Below, one piece after another: positions 53,275-61,427 of a DNA stretch of 64,000 bases (its first letter is position 1; each line of letters opens with the position of its first letter). This DNA is from Pseudomonadales bacterium (lineage in GTDB: Bacteria; Pseudomonadota; Gammaproteobacteria; Pseudomonadales; Halieaceae). Made by a program: the position numbers and the translations under genes. The DNA lies in the NCBI GenBank assembly GCA_024234815.1, contig JACKNO010000004.1, positions 558,001 to 622,000 of the forward strand. The letters run 5' to 3'. The notes under the pieces were generated by a model, which was not told the origin of the DNA, made no database searches, and worked only from the letters and a program-made list of their open reading frames with translations.

Positions 53275-54516
53275 TTGATTGGCAGAAGAGTCGTAGTTAC
53301 AGGCATGGGAATGCTGAGTCCGCTTGGAAATACCGTGGAAGATACCTGGAAGGGGATTCTCGCCGGTAAGAGTGGCGCGGCACCTATCGATAGCTTTGAT
53401 GTTTCTGCCTACAGTACCCGCTTCAGCGCCAGCGTCAGGGACTTCGATATTTCGCAATACCTGCCCCTGAAGGACGCCCGCAAAATGGACCTGTTCGTTC
53501 AGTTTGGCATGGCGGCGGGTATTCAGGCCATGAACGATAGCGGCCTTGTAATCACCGAGGAAGTGGCCCCGCGAGTCGGTTGCGCTATAGGCTCCGGCAT
53601 CGGTGGAATCGGCCAGATCGAGAGGAACGCCGAGATTATCAAAGTCTCCGGACCGCGCAAAATCTCGCCCTTTTTTGTCCCGGGTTCAATCATCAATATG
53701 ATCGCCGGTAATCTGTCGGTCATGTTTAATCTGCAGGGCCCGAACCTGGCGATTGTCACCGCATGTACTTCCGGAACTCACAATATAGGCCTGGGCGCAA
53801 AGTTGATTGCGCAGGGTGATGCCGACGCTATGCTGGTGGGTGGCGCTGAAATGGCCACCACTCCGGTCGGTCTGGGCGGCTTCGCCGCAGCCCGGGCGCT
53901 CTCCACCCGCAACGATGACCCGCAGGCCGCTTCCCGGCCCTGGGATAAGGACCGTGACGGTTTTGTCCTCGGTGACGGCGCGGGTGTCCTGATGCTGGAA
54001 GCCTACGACACCGCGAAGGCCAGGGGTGCCAATATCTACGCCGAGGTGTTGGGTTTTGGTATGAGCGGCGACGCATACCATATGACCCTTCCCCCCGAAG
54101 ATGGCAGGGGAGCCGCGGCCGCAATGTCGAACGCCATCAGGGATGCTGGCGTGTCCCTCGACAGAATCAGCTATATCAATGCCCACGGTACATCTACCAT
54201 GGCCGGTGACCTGGCGGAGAGTCGGGCCGTGCAAAGCGTACTCGGTAACGCCGCCGCGCAGGTCGCAGTCAGTTCGACGAAATCAATGATAGGACATCTG
54301 TTAGGTGCGGCTGGCGCGGTGGAGGCGATATTTTCAATTCTCGCCCTGCGCGACCAGGTGGCTCCGCCGACCATCAACCTGGATAACCCCGATGAAGGCT
54401 GCACCCTGAATTACGTTCCCAATACAGCGCAGGAACGCGCTATAGACTGCGCGATTTCCAATTCCTTCGGCTTTGGCGGCACCAACGGTTCACTGCTTTT
54501 CGCAAAACCGGACTGA
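53275..54516 (+). CDS. fabF: 3-oxoacyl-ACP synthase II
   Basis: 413 residues. Catalytic Cys164 (VTACTSGTHNIG), His in NAHGTST and His in KSMIGHLLGAAGAVE: the C-H-H triad of elongating condensing enzymes. It extends acyl-ACP and controls the unsaturated chain length. Start is TTG with AAGGAG 8 nt upstream and the family-typical MIGRRVVVTGMGM. The pabC gene follows after a 10-bp gap. Confidence 0.96.
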   Translation: MIGRRVVVTGMGMLSPLGNTVEDTWKGILAGKSGAAPIDSFDVSAYSTRFSASVRDFDISQYLPLKDARKMDLFVQFGMAAGIQAMNDSGLVITEEVAPRVGCAIGSGIGGIGQIERNAEIIKVSGPRKISPFFVPGSIINMIAGNLSVMFNLQGPNLAIVTACTSGTHNIGLGAKLIAQGDADAMLVGGAEMATTPVGLGGFAAARALSTRNDDPQAASRPWDKDRDGFVLGDGAGVLMLEAYDTAKARGANIYAEVLGFGMSGDAYHMTLPPEDGRGAAAAMSNAIRDAGVSLDRISYINAHGTSTMAGDLAESRAVQSVLGNAAAQVAVSSTKSMIGHLLGAAGAVEAIFSILALRDQVAPPTINLDNPDEGCTLNYVPNTAQERAIDCAISNSFGFGGTNGSLLFAKPD

Positions 54517-54526
54517 CCACACACCC

Positions 54527-55366
54527 GTGGCGGGGGACACCGTAATATGGGTGGACGGGGAGCGGGCCAGTGCCCTGCCTTTGCCAGACCGTGGCCTTGA
54601 ATTTGGTGACGGCCTGTTTGAAACCCTGCTGGTCCGCGGCGCGGTACCATTGTTCACTCAACTTCACCTCGCGCGCATGCAACACGGCTGCCGGGTACTC
54701 GCCTTTCCCCCTTGCGATGAAACGCTGGGCGAACAACTGCATCGGGCCGCTGCCTATATCGGCACCAGGCAGTGGCCGTTCAGCGCGCTGCGGATTACGC
54801 TCACCCGGGGTTCCGGTCCGCGGGGTTATGCCCCCCCTCGCGAGGCCAGGCCTCGCATTGTCATAAGCGCTACCAGGCTCGGTGAAGCGTCTCCTGGCAT
54901 GGCGGCGCCAGCGATGCTTTGTCTCGCAAATATCCGCTGGCCAACCCAACCCGCGCTTGCAGGCCTCAAACACCTCAATCGACTCGAGCAGGTGATGGCT
55001 GCCCGCGAGTATCGTCTGGCCGGGGCCGACGAGGCGGTCATGCTGGACCAGCAGGGAAGGGTGGTATCGGTTGTCGCCGGCAATCTCTTTTTATCACTGG
55101 ATGGCCGCCTTCTGACCGCCGCGCTTGATCAATGTGGCATCGCCGGCACCCGGCGAGATCTTGTGATGCGACGCTGGGCGCCCGCCCTGGGGCTGGAGGT
55201 GGTTGAGGGAACGCTCACCCTTGAGCAGCTTGAGGCTGCCGACGAAGCATTTTTTTGCAATAGCCTGATCGGACTGCGCCCCGTTGCGAGATTCCAGCAG
55301 CGCAGTTGGACATCGCACCCGGTCTGCGAAGCGCTTTACCAACAATACCAGGGCGACCTGTCATGA
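54527..55366 (+). CDS. pabC: Aminodeoxychorismate lyase
   Basis: 279 residues from the GTG at 54527; no good ribosome site is seen, and the start is chosen because the family begins a few residues before INGE/VDGE-like sequence. Fold-type IV PLP enzyme: LPDRGLEFGDGLFET at the N-terminus and the PLP Lys in LKHLNRLEQV. It makes p-aminobenzoate for folate. The pabC-mltG-tmk-holB order is conserved. Its stop overlaps the mltG ATG by 4 bp. Confidence 0.9.
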   Translation: MAGDTVIWVDGERASALPLPDRGLEFGDGLFETLLVRGAVPLFTQLHLARMQHGCRVLAFPPCDETLGEQLHRAAAYIGTRQWPFSALRITLTRGSGPRGYAPPREARPRIVISATRLGEASPGMAAPAMLCLANIRWPTQPALAGLKHLNRLEQVMAAREYRLAGADEAVMLDQQGRVVSVVAGNLFLSLDGRLLTAALDQCGIAGTRRDLVMRRWAPALGLEVVEGTLTLEQLEAADEAFFCNSLIGLRPVARFQQRSWTSHPVCEALYQQYQGDLS

Positions 55367-56391
55367 TGCGTGTACTGTTGCTGCTGGTTCTGCTATCGGT
55401 GCTGGGCGGCATCCTTGCAGTTCAGGAACTGGAACGCCGCTGGGAGCAGCCCCTGGTGCTGCCAGCCCAGGGCCTGCCGGTGATGATCACGCCGGGCGAA
55501 TCACTGCGCGCGGTGGCAAACCGCCTGCATGCGCAGGGGATTTTGCCCTATCCCGACCTGCTTATTCTCTATGCCCGGTGGAAGGGTATCGACCAGAAGA
55601 TCAAACATGGTGAATACCTCCTGTCCCCGCGCCTTACTCCCCTGCAGTTGCTTGAGTTGCTGCAGAGCGGCATCGTTATCGAGTACGCGGTAACCCTGCC
55701 CGAGGGCAAGACTGTATACGAAATGCGATCAATCCTGGCGGCGGAACCCCGCCTGAAAACCCTCCTGGAAGGCGTAGACGATGCGCGCCTGCTGGAGATG
55801 ATCGAGCCCTACCAACATCCGGAGGGGCTCTTCTTTCCCGACACCTATCGCTTTCCGCGCGACACCACCGACTTGCAACTGCTGGAACGGGCGCATACGA
55901 AAATGCTTGAGGTGCTGGCCCAGGAATGGGAGGGCAGGGCGCCTGACCTGCCTTATGAATCACCTTACGAGGCATTGATCATGGCCTCTATCATCGAACG
56001 TGAAACCGGTCTGCCGGAGGAGCGCGAGCAGATAGCAGGCGTGTTTGTGAGGCGCCTGGAGAAAGGGATGCGCCTGCAGACAGATCCCACCATTATTTAT
56101 GGCCTGGGTGATGAGTTTGATGGAAACCTTAAGCGCCTGCACCTCGACGATGAGGATAACGCGTACAATACCTACCGACACAGCGGTTTGCCGCCCACGC
56201 CTATCGCACTGCCCGGTCGCGCGTCCATACATGCCGCACTGCATCCGGCCGAGGGTACAGCGCTTTATTTTGTCGCCAGGGGCGATGGTGGGCACCAGTT
56301 CAGCACCACCCTTGCTGAGCATGAGGCCGCAGTTCGTCAATACCAGTTGCAACGCAGGAAAAATTATCGATCGAGTCCGGAGGCTCGCTAA
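55363..56391 (+). CDS. mltG: Endolytic murein transglycosylase MltG (YceG)
   Basis: 342 residues. The N-terminal membrane helix (VLLLLVLLSVLGGILAV) anchors a periplasmic catalytic domain; a LysM-like subdomain comes first, then ASIIERETGLPEER with the catalytic Glu and MRLQTDPTIIYG. It cuts nascent glycan strands and sets their length. Start at the ATG overlapping pabC; the frame stays open upstream but inside pabC. Confidence 0.95.
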   Translation: MMRVLLLLVLLSVLGGILAVQELERRWEQPLVLPAQGLPVMITPGESLRAVANRLHAQGILPYPDLLILYARWKGIDQKIKHGEYLLSPRLTPLQLLELLQSGIVIEYAVTLPEGKTVYEMRSILAAEPRLKTLLEGVDDARLLEMIEPYQHPEGLFFPDTYRFPRDTTDLQLLERAHTKMLEVLAQEWEGRAPDLPYESPYEALIMASIIERETGLPEEREQIAGVFVRRLEKGMRLQTDPTIIYGLGDEFDGNLKRLHLDDEDNAYNTYRHSGLPPTPIALPGRASIHAALHPAEGTALYFVARGDGGHQFSTTLAEHEAAVRQYQLQRRKNYRSSPEAR

Positions 56392-56394
56392 GCA

Positions 56395-57048
56395 ATGACA
56401 GCCAGAGGATTGTTTATCACGATGGAGGGTGGCGAGGGTGTCGGCAAATCAACCAACCTCTCCTTCCTTGAGCAGCAACTCAAAAGCCACGGGATTGACA
56501 TCATGGTAACCCGTGAACCCGGTGGCAGCAGGCTGGGAGAGGACCTTCGCCACTTGCTGTTGGAGGTACGTGATGAAACGGTGGACTCGATGGCAGAACT
56601 GCTGCTGATGTTCGCGGCACGTGCGCAGCATATCAAAACCCGGATAGAGCCGGCGCTCGCGGCGGGTGTCTGGGTGCTTTGCGACCGCTTTACCGACGCC
56701 ACCTTTGCCTACCAGTGCGGTGGGCGAGGCATAGACCGCAACGCTGTGAGTACGCTGGAGACGCTGGTGCAGGGCCGACTGCGTCCCGACTGTACCCTGC
56801 TGCTGGATGCTCCGGTGGCAGTCGGTATGGCCAGGGCGAAAAACCGGGGAGTGCTCGACCGCTTTGAGCAGGAGGAGCGCGATTTTTATGAGCGGGTGCG
56901 CGCGACCTATCTCGAGATGGCTGAAAGCAGCAGTGGGCGCTACCGCGTGATTGATGCCAGCCAGCCTCTGGAACGGGTCCAGCATCAACTGCTCAAGGTT
57001 TGTTCTGAGTTGCGGGCATGCTGGGGCGTGAGGCATTCGGCGCAGTAA
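56395..57048 (+). CDS. tmk: Thymidylate kinase
   Basis: 217 residues. P-loop EGGEGVGKST (11-20), the DR(Y/F) motif CDRFTDATFAYQ and the lid region ARAKNRGVLDRFE. Converts dTMP to dTDP. Located between mltG and holB with a 1-bp overlap into holB. Confidence 0.96.
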   Translation: MTARGLFITMEGGEGVGKSTNLSFLEQQLKSHGIDIMVTREPGGSRLGEDLRHLLLEVRDETVDSMAELLLMFAARAQHIKTRIEPALAAGVWVLCDRFTDATFAYQCGGRGIDRNAVSTLETLVQGRLRPDCTLLLDAPVAVGMARAKNRGVLDRFEQEERDFYERVRATYLEMAESSSGRYRVIDASQPLERVQHQLLKVCSELRACWGVRHSAQ

Positions 57049-58058
57049 TGGACCTGACATCCATTCCAGACGTGAGCGCCCCCTTGCCCTGGCAGGGAGA
57101 TACCTGGTCCCGGCTGACCCAGCAAATGGAGGACGAACAACTGCCCCATGCACTGCTGGTAAGCGGCCCGGAGTTTACCGGGAAATCCTCGCTGGCCATG
57201 GCCCTGGCGCGCCTCCTGCTGTGTGCAAAGCCGGTGGACGGGCTCAATTGCGGCAGCTGTCACCCGTGCCGCCTGAGCGCCGGCGGCAGCCACGGCGACT
57301 TTCGTTGGCTGGAGCCCGAGGGAAAGAGCCGGGTTATAAAAATCGACCAGATTCGCTCGGTGGTGGATTTCAGCAACCGCACGGCCGGTTTCGGCGTTCG
57401 CAAGGTCGTGGTGATCGCGCCCGCAGAAACAATGACTATGAGTGCGGCAAACTCCCTGCTTAAAGTATTGGAAGAGCCGCCCCCCGACACCTACCTCATA
57501 CTGGTCTGTCATCGCTCGCAGGGCCTGCCGGCGACAATCCGGTCCCGCTGCCAGCAACTGCGGCTGGCGATGCCCCCAAGAGCGCAGAGCCTGGCGTGGC
57601 TGGAACCCTTAAGCGGGTCTGCCGAGATGAGTGAAAACTTGCTGGAGTTGGCAGCCGGGCGACCGCTGCTGGCCGCGCAACTGCACGGACAGTCGGGGGT
57701 TGAGCGCTTGCGCGACGCCAGCGTGGCGATGACAGCATTGTTTAACGGGCGTGGGGGCGTGCTACCGCTGGCGGCCGCGCTCGCCGAAGAGGAACTCGAA
57801 AGCGCTCTTGCACAATTGCTCGGCGGCATCGAAGCCCTGTTGCGGAACCTTGACGGCCCACGCCTGCAGACTGTGCAGGCGCGGGCCGCCTTTAACATTC
57901 TGGATGATATCCGGCAGGTGCAGCGAGCCATCGATGGCGGTTCCAATCCCAACCGGCAGATGCTGCTCGATGCCATGTTTGCAAAAGTACAGCGAGTGTT
58001 GGGCGACGGCGGGCTTGGTGATAATATCGGAGCGAACCCAGGAGGCGCACATCAATGA
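57048..58058 (+). CDS. holB: DNA polymerase III delta' subunit
   Basis: 336 residues. AAA+ clamp-loader fold: a P-loop-like GPEFTGKSS, the zinc module LLCAKPVDGLNCGSCHPC, and the arginine finger SRC in TIRSRCQQL. Delta' does not hydrolyse ATP itself but completes the gamma-complex ring that loads the beta clamp. Start overlaps the tmk stop; pilZ overlaps its end by 4 bp. Confidence 0.93.
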   Translation: MDLTSIPDVSAPLPWQGDTWSRLTQQMEDEQLPHALLVSGPEFTGKSSLAMALARLLLCAKPVDGLNCGSCHPCRLSAGGSHGDFRWLEPEGKSRVIKIDQIRSVVDFSNRTAGFGVRKVVVIAPAETMTMSAANSLLKVLEEPPPDTYLILVCHRSQGLPATIRSRCQQLRLAMPPRAQSLAWLEPLSGSAEMSENLLELAAGRPLLAAQLHGQSGVERLRDASVAMTALFNGRGGVLPLAAALAEEELESALAQLLGGIEALLRNLDGPRLQTVQARAAFNILDDIRQVQRAIDGGSNPNRQMLLDAMFAKVQRVLGDGGLGDNIGANPGGAHQ

Positions 58059-58408
58059 ATGATGACAGGCAAAACAGCCGCAACGGCATTCTGTCGCTGA
58101 CAATCAAGGACAAGGCCGTATTGTACTCAGCCTACATGCCATTCCTGCAACATGGCGGCCTGTTTGTGCCGACCAACAAGACCTACGATATCGGCGACGA
58201 GGTTTTCATGCTGCTCACCCTGATGGACGAGCCGGACAAGATTCCCATTGCCGGCAAGGTTGTATGGGTCACCCCGCGAGGGGCGCAGGGCAATCGCACG
58301 GCGGGTATCGGCGTCCAGTTCAGTGAGCAGGATGTCCACGCCAACGCGAAAATCGAAAACCACCTGGCCGGTTCCCTGTCCTCAGATCGACCCACTCACA
58401 CGATGTAG
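58055..58408 (+). CDS. pilZ: PilZ-domain protein, type IV pilus assembly
   Basis: 117 residues, one PilZ domain. The canonical c-di-GMP motif RxxxR is not visible at the N-terminus (NSRNGILSLTIKDK), and DxSxxG is replaced by LQHGGLFV, as in the founding PilZ of Pseudomonas that does not bind c-di-GMP and acts through protein contacts in pilus assembly. The holB-pilZ order is conserved; the tatD gene expected next is absent. Confidence 0.9.
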   Translation: MNDDRQNSRNGILSLTIKDKAVLYSAYMPFLQHGGLFVPTNKTYDIGDEVFMLLTLMDEPDKIPIAGKVVWVTPRGAQGNRTAGIGVQFSEQDVHANAKIENHLAGSLSSDRPTHTM

Positions 58409-58468
58409 CCCCACTAACTTAATCGTGTTTGTAGATAAACCTCTTAACATACTGATATTTATTAAAAT

Positions 58469-58499
58469 ATGGCAAAAAAATGGGTCCCGAAAGGGACCC
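58469..58499 (-). terminator. Leftward terminator with no gene feeding it
   Basis: On the minus strand: GGGTCCC, loop TTTC, GGGACCC, then ATTTTTTTG. A 7-bp GC-rich stem with a seven-T tract, oriented leftward. No leftward gene lies between here and the end of the window that could use it. On the plus strand there is no T tract. Confidence 0.75.
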
Positions 58500-58690
58500 A
58501 ATAAGACCATTAGGAGTGAAACATAAAGGAATTGCTTCCCTTGAGGAGCATTGGGTTTGCTCCCGCGACCGCCAGGTTTTTCCAGGGGATAGACAGTCAC
58601 GGCCTAAGTATCGCCCATTGATGTAATTTTGCCATGGCCCATACCTCGTTTTTTTAGCTTTTTTTGAAATAATAAAGTTGTTTTTAATCC
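58485..58690 (-). ncRNA. Candidate small RNA ending at the orphan terminator
   Basis: Reading leftward from about 58690 the sequence holds GGAGCA/TGCTCC and AAGG/CCTT hairpins before the terminator at 58469-58499. There is no convincing open frame in the region on this strand. A -10 such as TATTAT near 58670 is possible but I see no full promoter. It does not match the 6S, tmRNA, SRP or RNase P RNA sequences that I know. Ends are approximate. Confidence 0.3.
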
Positions 58691-58707
58691 CTATTCGCGA
58701 TAAGTGA

Positions 58708-59772
58708 GTGTCAATGGAGCCACCCCCACCGTTTCTGACCGGCATCCTGGAGGGATTCTATGGCCGCGTGTGGTCTTCTGAAACCAGGCGAGCTTACGCG
58801 GACTACCTGGCTCGGGCGGGATTGAATACCTGCCTCTATTGTCCCAAAGCCGATCATTTTCTGAGGAAGAAGTGGCAGGAGGACTGGCCCGCGCAGGAAT
58901 GGCGGGAACTACTCGACCTGTCCGCACTTTACCGGGAACGCGGTGTTTTCTGGGGCGTCGGGCTGTCGCCTTTCGAGCTTTACCGCCAGTACGGGGTCAC
59001 ACAGCGCGAGCAGCTCAGGCGAAAAATCGGTCGTATCGCTGAGCTCGACGCTCCCTTACTTGCAATCCTGTTCGATGATATGCCCGGTGATCTGGACGCA
59101 CTGGCCACTCGCCAGGCTGAAATCGTGGCCGATGTCGTTTCCTGGCTGCCGGGGACCCGGGTGCTGGTATGCCCGACCTATTACTCGTTCGACCCCGTGC
59201 TGGAAAAGTTCTTTGGACCAATGCCTGTCGGTTACTGGCCGCAACTCGGTCGCGACTTACCCACCGGGGTTGACGTTTTCTGGACCGGTGGCCGGGTCTG
59301 TTCGGAAGCGATAATGAAGCGCGACATCGAGCTTATTTATACGCAACTGCAACGCCCCGTACTGCTGTGGGACAACTACCCGGTGAATGATGGTGCTGTG
59401 CGCAGCAATTTTCTTTATCTGAACAAGCTGTCGCGTCGCGAGGCGCTGCCCCCACGTCTTGTCAGTGGGCATCTGTGTAATCCCATGAACCAGGGCCTGG
59501 TTTCGCTGCCTGCACTTATGGGGCTGGTGGAGCTCTACCAGACCAATCGGGGGGGCAGTGAATGGCTGGAGGAGGCTATTGGAAGGGAAACCTGGCGGCA
59601 GTTGCGGGCAGACCGGCAGGCATTTGAAGAGCTTGGGTTAACAGGTATGGGAAGGAATCGTTGCGATGAACTGGCGCAGTGTTATCGCTCGTTGCCCGGT
59701 CCCGCCGCCCGGGAAGTCGCGGAGTGGCTGGAGGGAGAGTATTCTTTTGATCCCGCATGCCTGACAGATTAG
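58708..59772 (+). CDS. GH84-type beta-N-acetylglucosaminidase-like protein, cytosolic
   Basis: 354 residues. Motifs of the GH84 hexosaminidase/O-GlcNAcase catalytic barrel are in order: GFYGRVW (16-22), YCPKADHFLRKKW (44-56), the catalytic Asp pair D123-D124 in FDDMPGD, FWTGG (191-195), and WDNYPVND (221-228). The barrel appears complete but there is no signal peptide and no accessory domain, so a cytosolic enzyme releasing N-acetylglucosamine from a glycoside or protein is likely; the substrate is unknown. Start is GTG 58708 or ATG 58714. An 8-bp-spaced cupin gene follows. Confidence 0.85.
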   Translation: MSMEPPPPFLTGILEGFYGRVWSSETRRAYADYLARAGLNTCLYCPKADHFLRKKWQEDWPAQEWRELLDLSALYRERGVFWGVGLSPFELYRQYGVTQREQLRRKIGRIAELDAPLLAILFDDMPGDLDALATRQAEIVADVVSWLPGTRVLVCPTYYSFDPVLEKFFGPMPVGYWPQLGRDLPTGVDVFWTGGRVCSEAIMKRDIELIYTQLQRPVLLWDNYPVNDGAVRSNFLYLNKLSRREALPPRLVSGHLCNPMNQGLVSLPALMGLVELYQTNRGGSEWLEEAIGRETWRQLRADRQAFEELGLTGMGRNRCDELAQCYRSLPGPAAREVAEWLEGEYSFDPACLTD

Positions 59773-59779
59773 TGACTCC

Positions 59780-61087
59780 GTGAGGCATACTGTTCCCGCA
59801 TTCACGCGGCTTGGCCCTGGGCCTGGTGAGCCCTGGGCTCGCTACAGCCGCTGGCGGCGGGAGCTTGCCGCGGCGGAGGCGCTGTTGCTGGTGGAGTTCC
59901 ATTTCACTGCCGCCTGGCTTGAAAATGCCGCACCCGAGCCGTTGACGGCTATCTATTACGTAAATGACAAAAACCTGCAGATAGCGGTTACAAACCAGCC
60001 GCTCGCGGCGGAATCCGCGGCTCCGGGTGAGCAGTTTGCGCGCTGGCTGGTTCGGCATCGATTGGTCGCCTTTGATCCGGCCCGGCCTCTACAACTGGCG
60101 CCCGTTCACATTGACAAGCCCTGGGGGCGCGAACTCTGGTACACCGGGGTGGAGCGGCGCGGGGTATGTGACTTCGTCCGCGGCGATGCGCGCACACCCA
60201 TACCCTGGCTACAGGCGGTTACACCTCCCGAAATGCTGGGGACCCTCGCCCGGCCGCTCGTTCTGCTCAAGATACTGGACCCGCATCCGGAGCCGGGGCG
60301 GGGCGATCTGTACTTCGAGTTACATGAGAGCAAGCGCGAGTTATACGTGGTGAGCCATGTCGACCGGCGCGCCTGGCCCGATGGCGTGGGCTATATACGC
60401 TTTGGCTTCGATCCGGCGCTGGTAGCCAGCTATGCCGATGACAGGGAGTTCCGCGCCGACTACCTGGCGGCAGTGCGGGAGTACGAGGCGCAGCGAAGGG
60501 AGCTGGATGAGTTGCAGGAGTGCGGTGTCGCGCCGGACGCCAGCCAGGTCGCGCGGGAGCAATTACTGGCGCAGAGAATGCACCGGTTCACGCACATGTA
60601 CCCGCTGCGAGAGGGCGATATCGTGGAGGTGCCGCTGCTGCTGCCACACGCACTGCAGCACGGGGTGCGGGTGGTAGAGTTCCAGACGCCAAGCTACGAG
60701 CGCAAGATATTGTCCTTCGGCCAGAAGGTGCTTACCCAGACCCACTGGGATACGGCCGACGTGGTCGCGAAGATGCAGCTTGTGGCTCGGCGGGAGCGCC
60801 CGCGTGGCGGGGATCAGGTGGATCACGGCGGCGTAGTTGTAGAGCGGATCGCCGAATTTCCGGATTTCGAGGTTTTCCGGGCGGCTTTTGAACCCGGAGC
60901 GCGCTGGCATCTGCAGAGCCTTGCAAGCTACAACCTGATTATGATCCAGGCCGGTACACTGGAGCTCGCCGGGGAGTCTTATGGGCATGAACAGGCAGTG
61001 TTACTGCCGCGCTTCTGGCGCGGAACCCTGACCGCATCGGAGCCCGCGCCACCGCTGGTCCTGCTGCTCTCCAGACCCCGCAGTTAA
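59780..61087 (+). CDS. Phosphomannose-isomerase-like double-cupin protein
   Basis: 435 residues, cytosolic. HIDKPWGRELWYTG and LYFELHESKRELYVV resemble the metal-binding cupin segments of class I mannose-6-phosphate isomerases, and VEVPLLLPHALQHGVRVVEFQTP resembles the later cupin strand with a metal His. A second cupin-like region is at the C-terminus (ASYNLIMIQAGTLELAGES). It most likely isomerises or binds a sugar phosphate or sugar. GTG start 8 bp after the GH84 gene means one operon. The family is divergent, so the reaction is uncertain. Confidence 0.7.
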   Translation: MRHTVPAFTRLGPGPGEPWARYSRWRRELAAAEALLLVEFHFTAAWLENAAPEPLTAIYYVNDKNLQIAVTNQPLAAESAAPGEQFARWLVRHRLVAFDPARPLQLAPVHIDKPWGRELWYTGVERRGVCDFVRGDARTPIPWLQAVTPPEMLGTLARPLVLLKILDPHPEPGRGDLYFELHESKRELYVVSHVDRRAWPDGVGYIRFGFDPALVASYADDREFRADYLAAVREYEAQRRELDELQECGVAPDASQVAREQLLAQRMHRFTHMYPLREGDIVEVPLLLPHALQHGVRVVEFQTPSYERKILSFGQKVLTQTHWDTADVVAKMQLVARRERPRGGDQVDHGGVVVERIAEFPDFEVFRAAFEPGARWHLQSLASYNLIMIQAGTLELAGESYGHEQAVLLPRFWRGTLTASEPAPPLVLLLSRPRS

Positions 61088-61246
61088 TTGGTTGAACCGG
61101 CTGTGGCTTTGTGGCAGAATCTGCGCCCTTGTAACTGCCTCTAGCGACGGCCAGGCGCATTATTAATCCCAAATAATCAACTGGTTATGTGGATAAGATG
61201 AAAGATATTCTAACTTGCTGTCGGCCGGCACCAGGGCATTGATTTA

Positions 61247-61331
61247 GCGGAAGTGGCGAAATTGGTATACGCGCTGGATTTAGGTTCCAGTGCCGCAAGG
61301 CGTGAGAGTTCGAGTCTCTCCTTCCGCACCA
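61247..61331 (+). tRNA. tRNA-Leu (anticodon TAG)
   Basis: 85 nt with encoded CCA. Acceptor GCGGAAG/CTTCCGC, anticodon loop ATTTAGG within CTGG/CCAG, long variable arm (TGCCGCAAGGCG), T loop TTCGAGT. It lies just upstream of tig, as in Pseudomonas. Confidence 0.95.
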
Positions 61332-61427
61332 GACTCGACCGGCGGTGAAGCCTCCGCCTGTGTTACCTAACATTGAACGGACGCTAGCCGCGTCCGCCAC
61401 CTATCAGACTGTAGTAGAGGAATTACC

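Larger units (their letters stand above)
58409..58707. other. AT-rich 299-bp gap after pilZ
   Basis: Markedly more AT-rich than the flanking genes. It contains a leftward Rho-independent terminator, additional stem-loops, and long A and T runs near 58650-58685. A 36-codon rightward frame (58514-58624, MKHKGIASLEEHWVC...) is present but has no properly spaced ribosome site. I propose a leftward small RNA in this gap. Confidence 0.4.

Noticed and set aside
58485..58690. 6S RNA, tmRNA, SRP RNA or RNase P RNA
   Set aside because: None of the conserved core sequences of these RNAs is visible.
58419..58745. 108-codon leftward frame over the small-RNA candidate
   Set aside because: Crosses the terminator stem, overlaps the GH84 start and shows no protein-like pattern.
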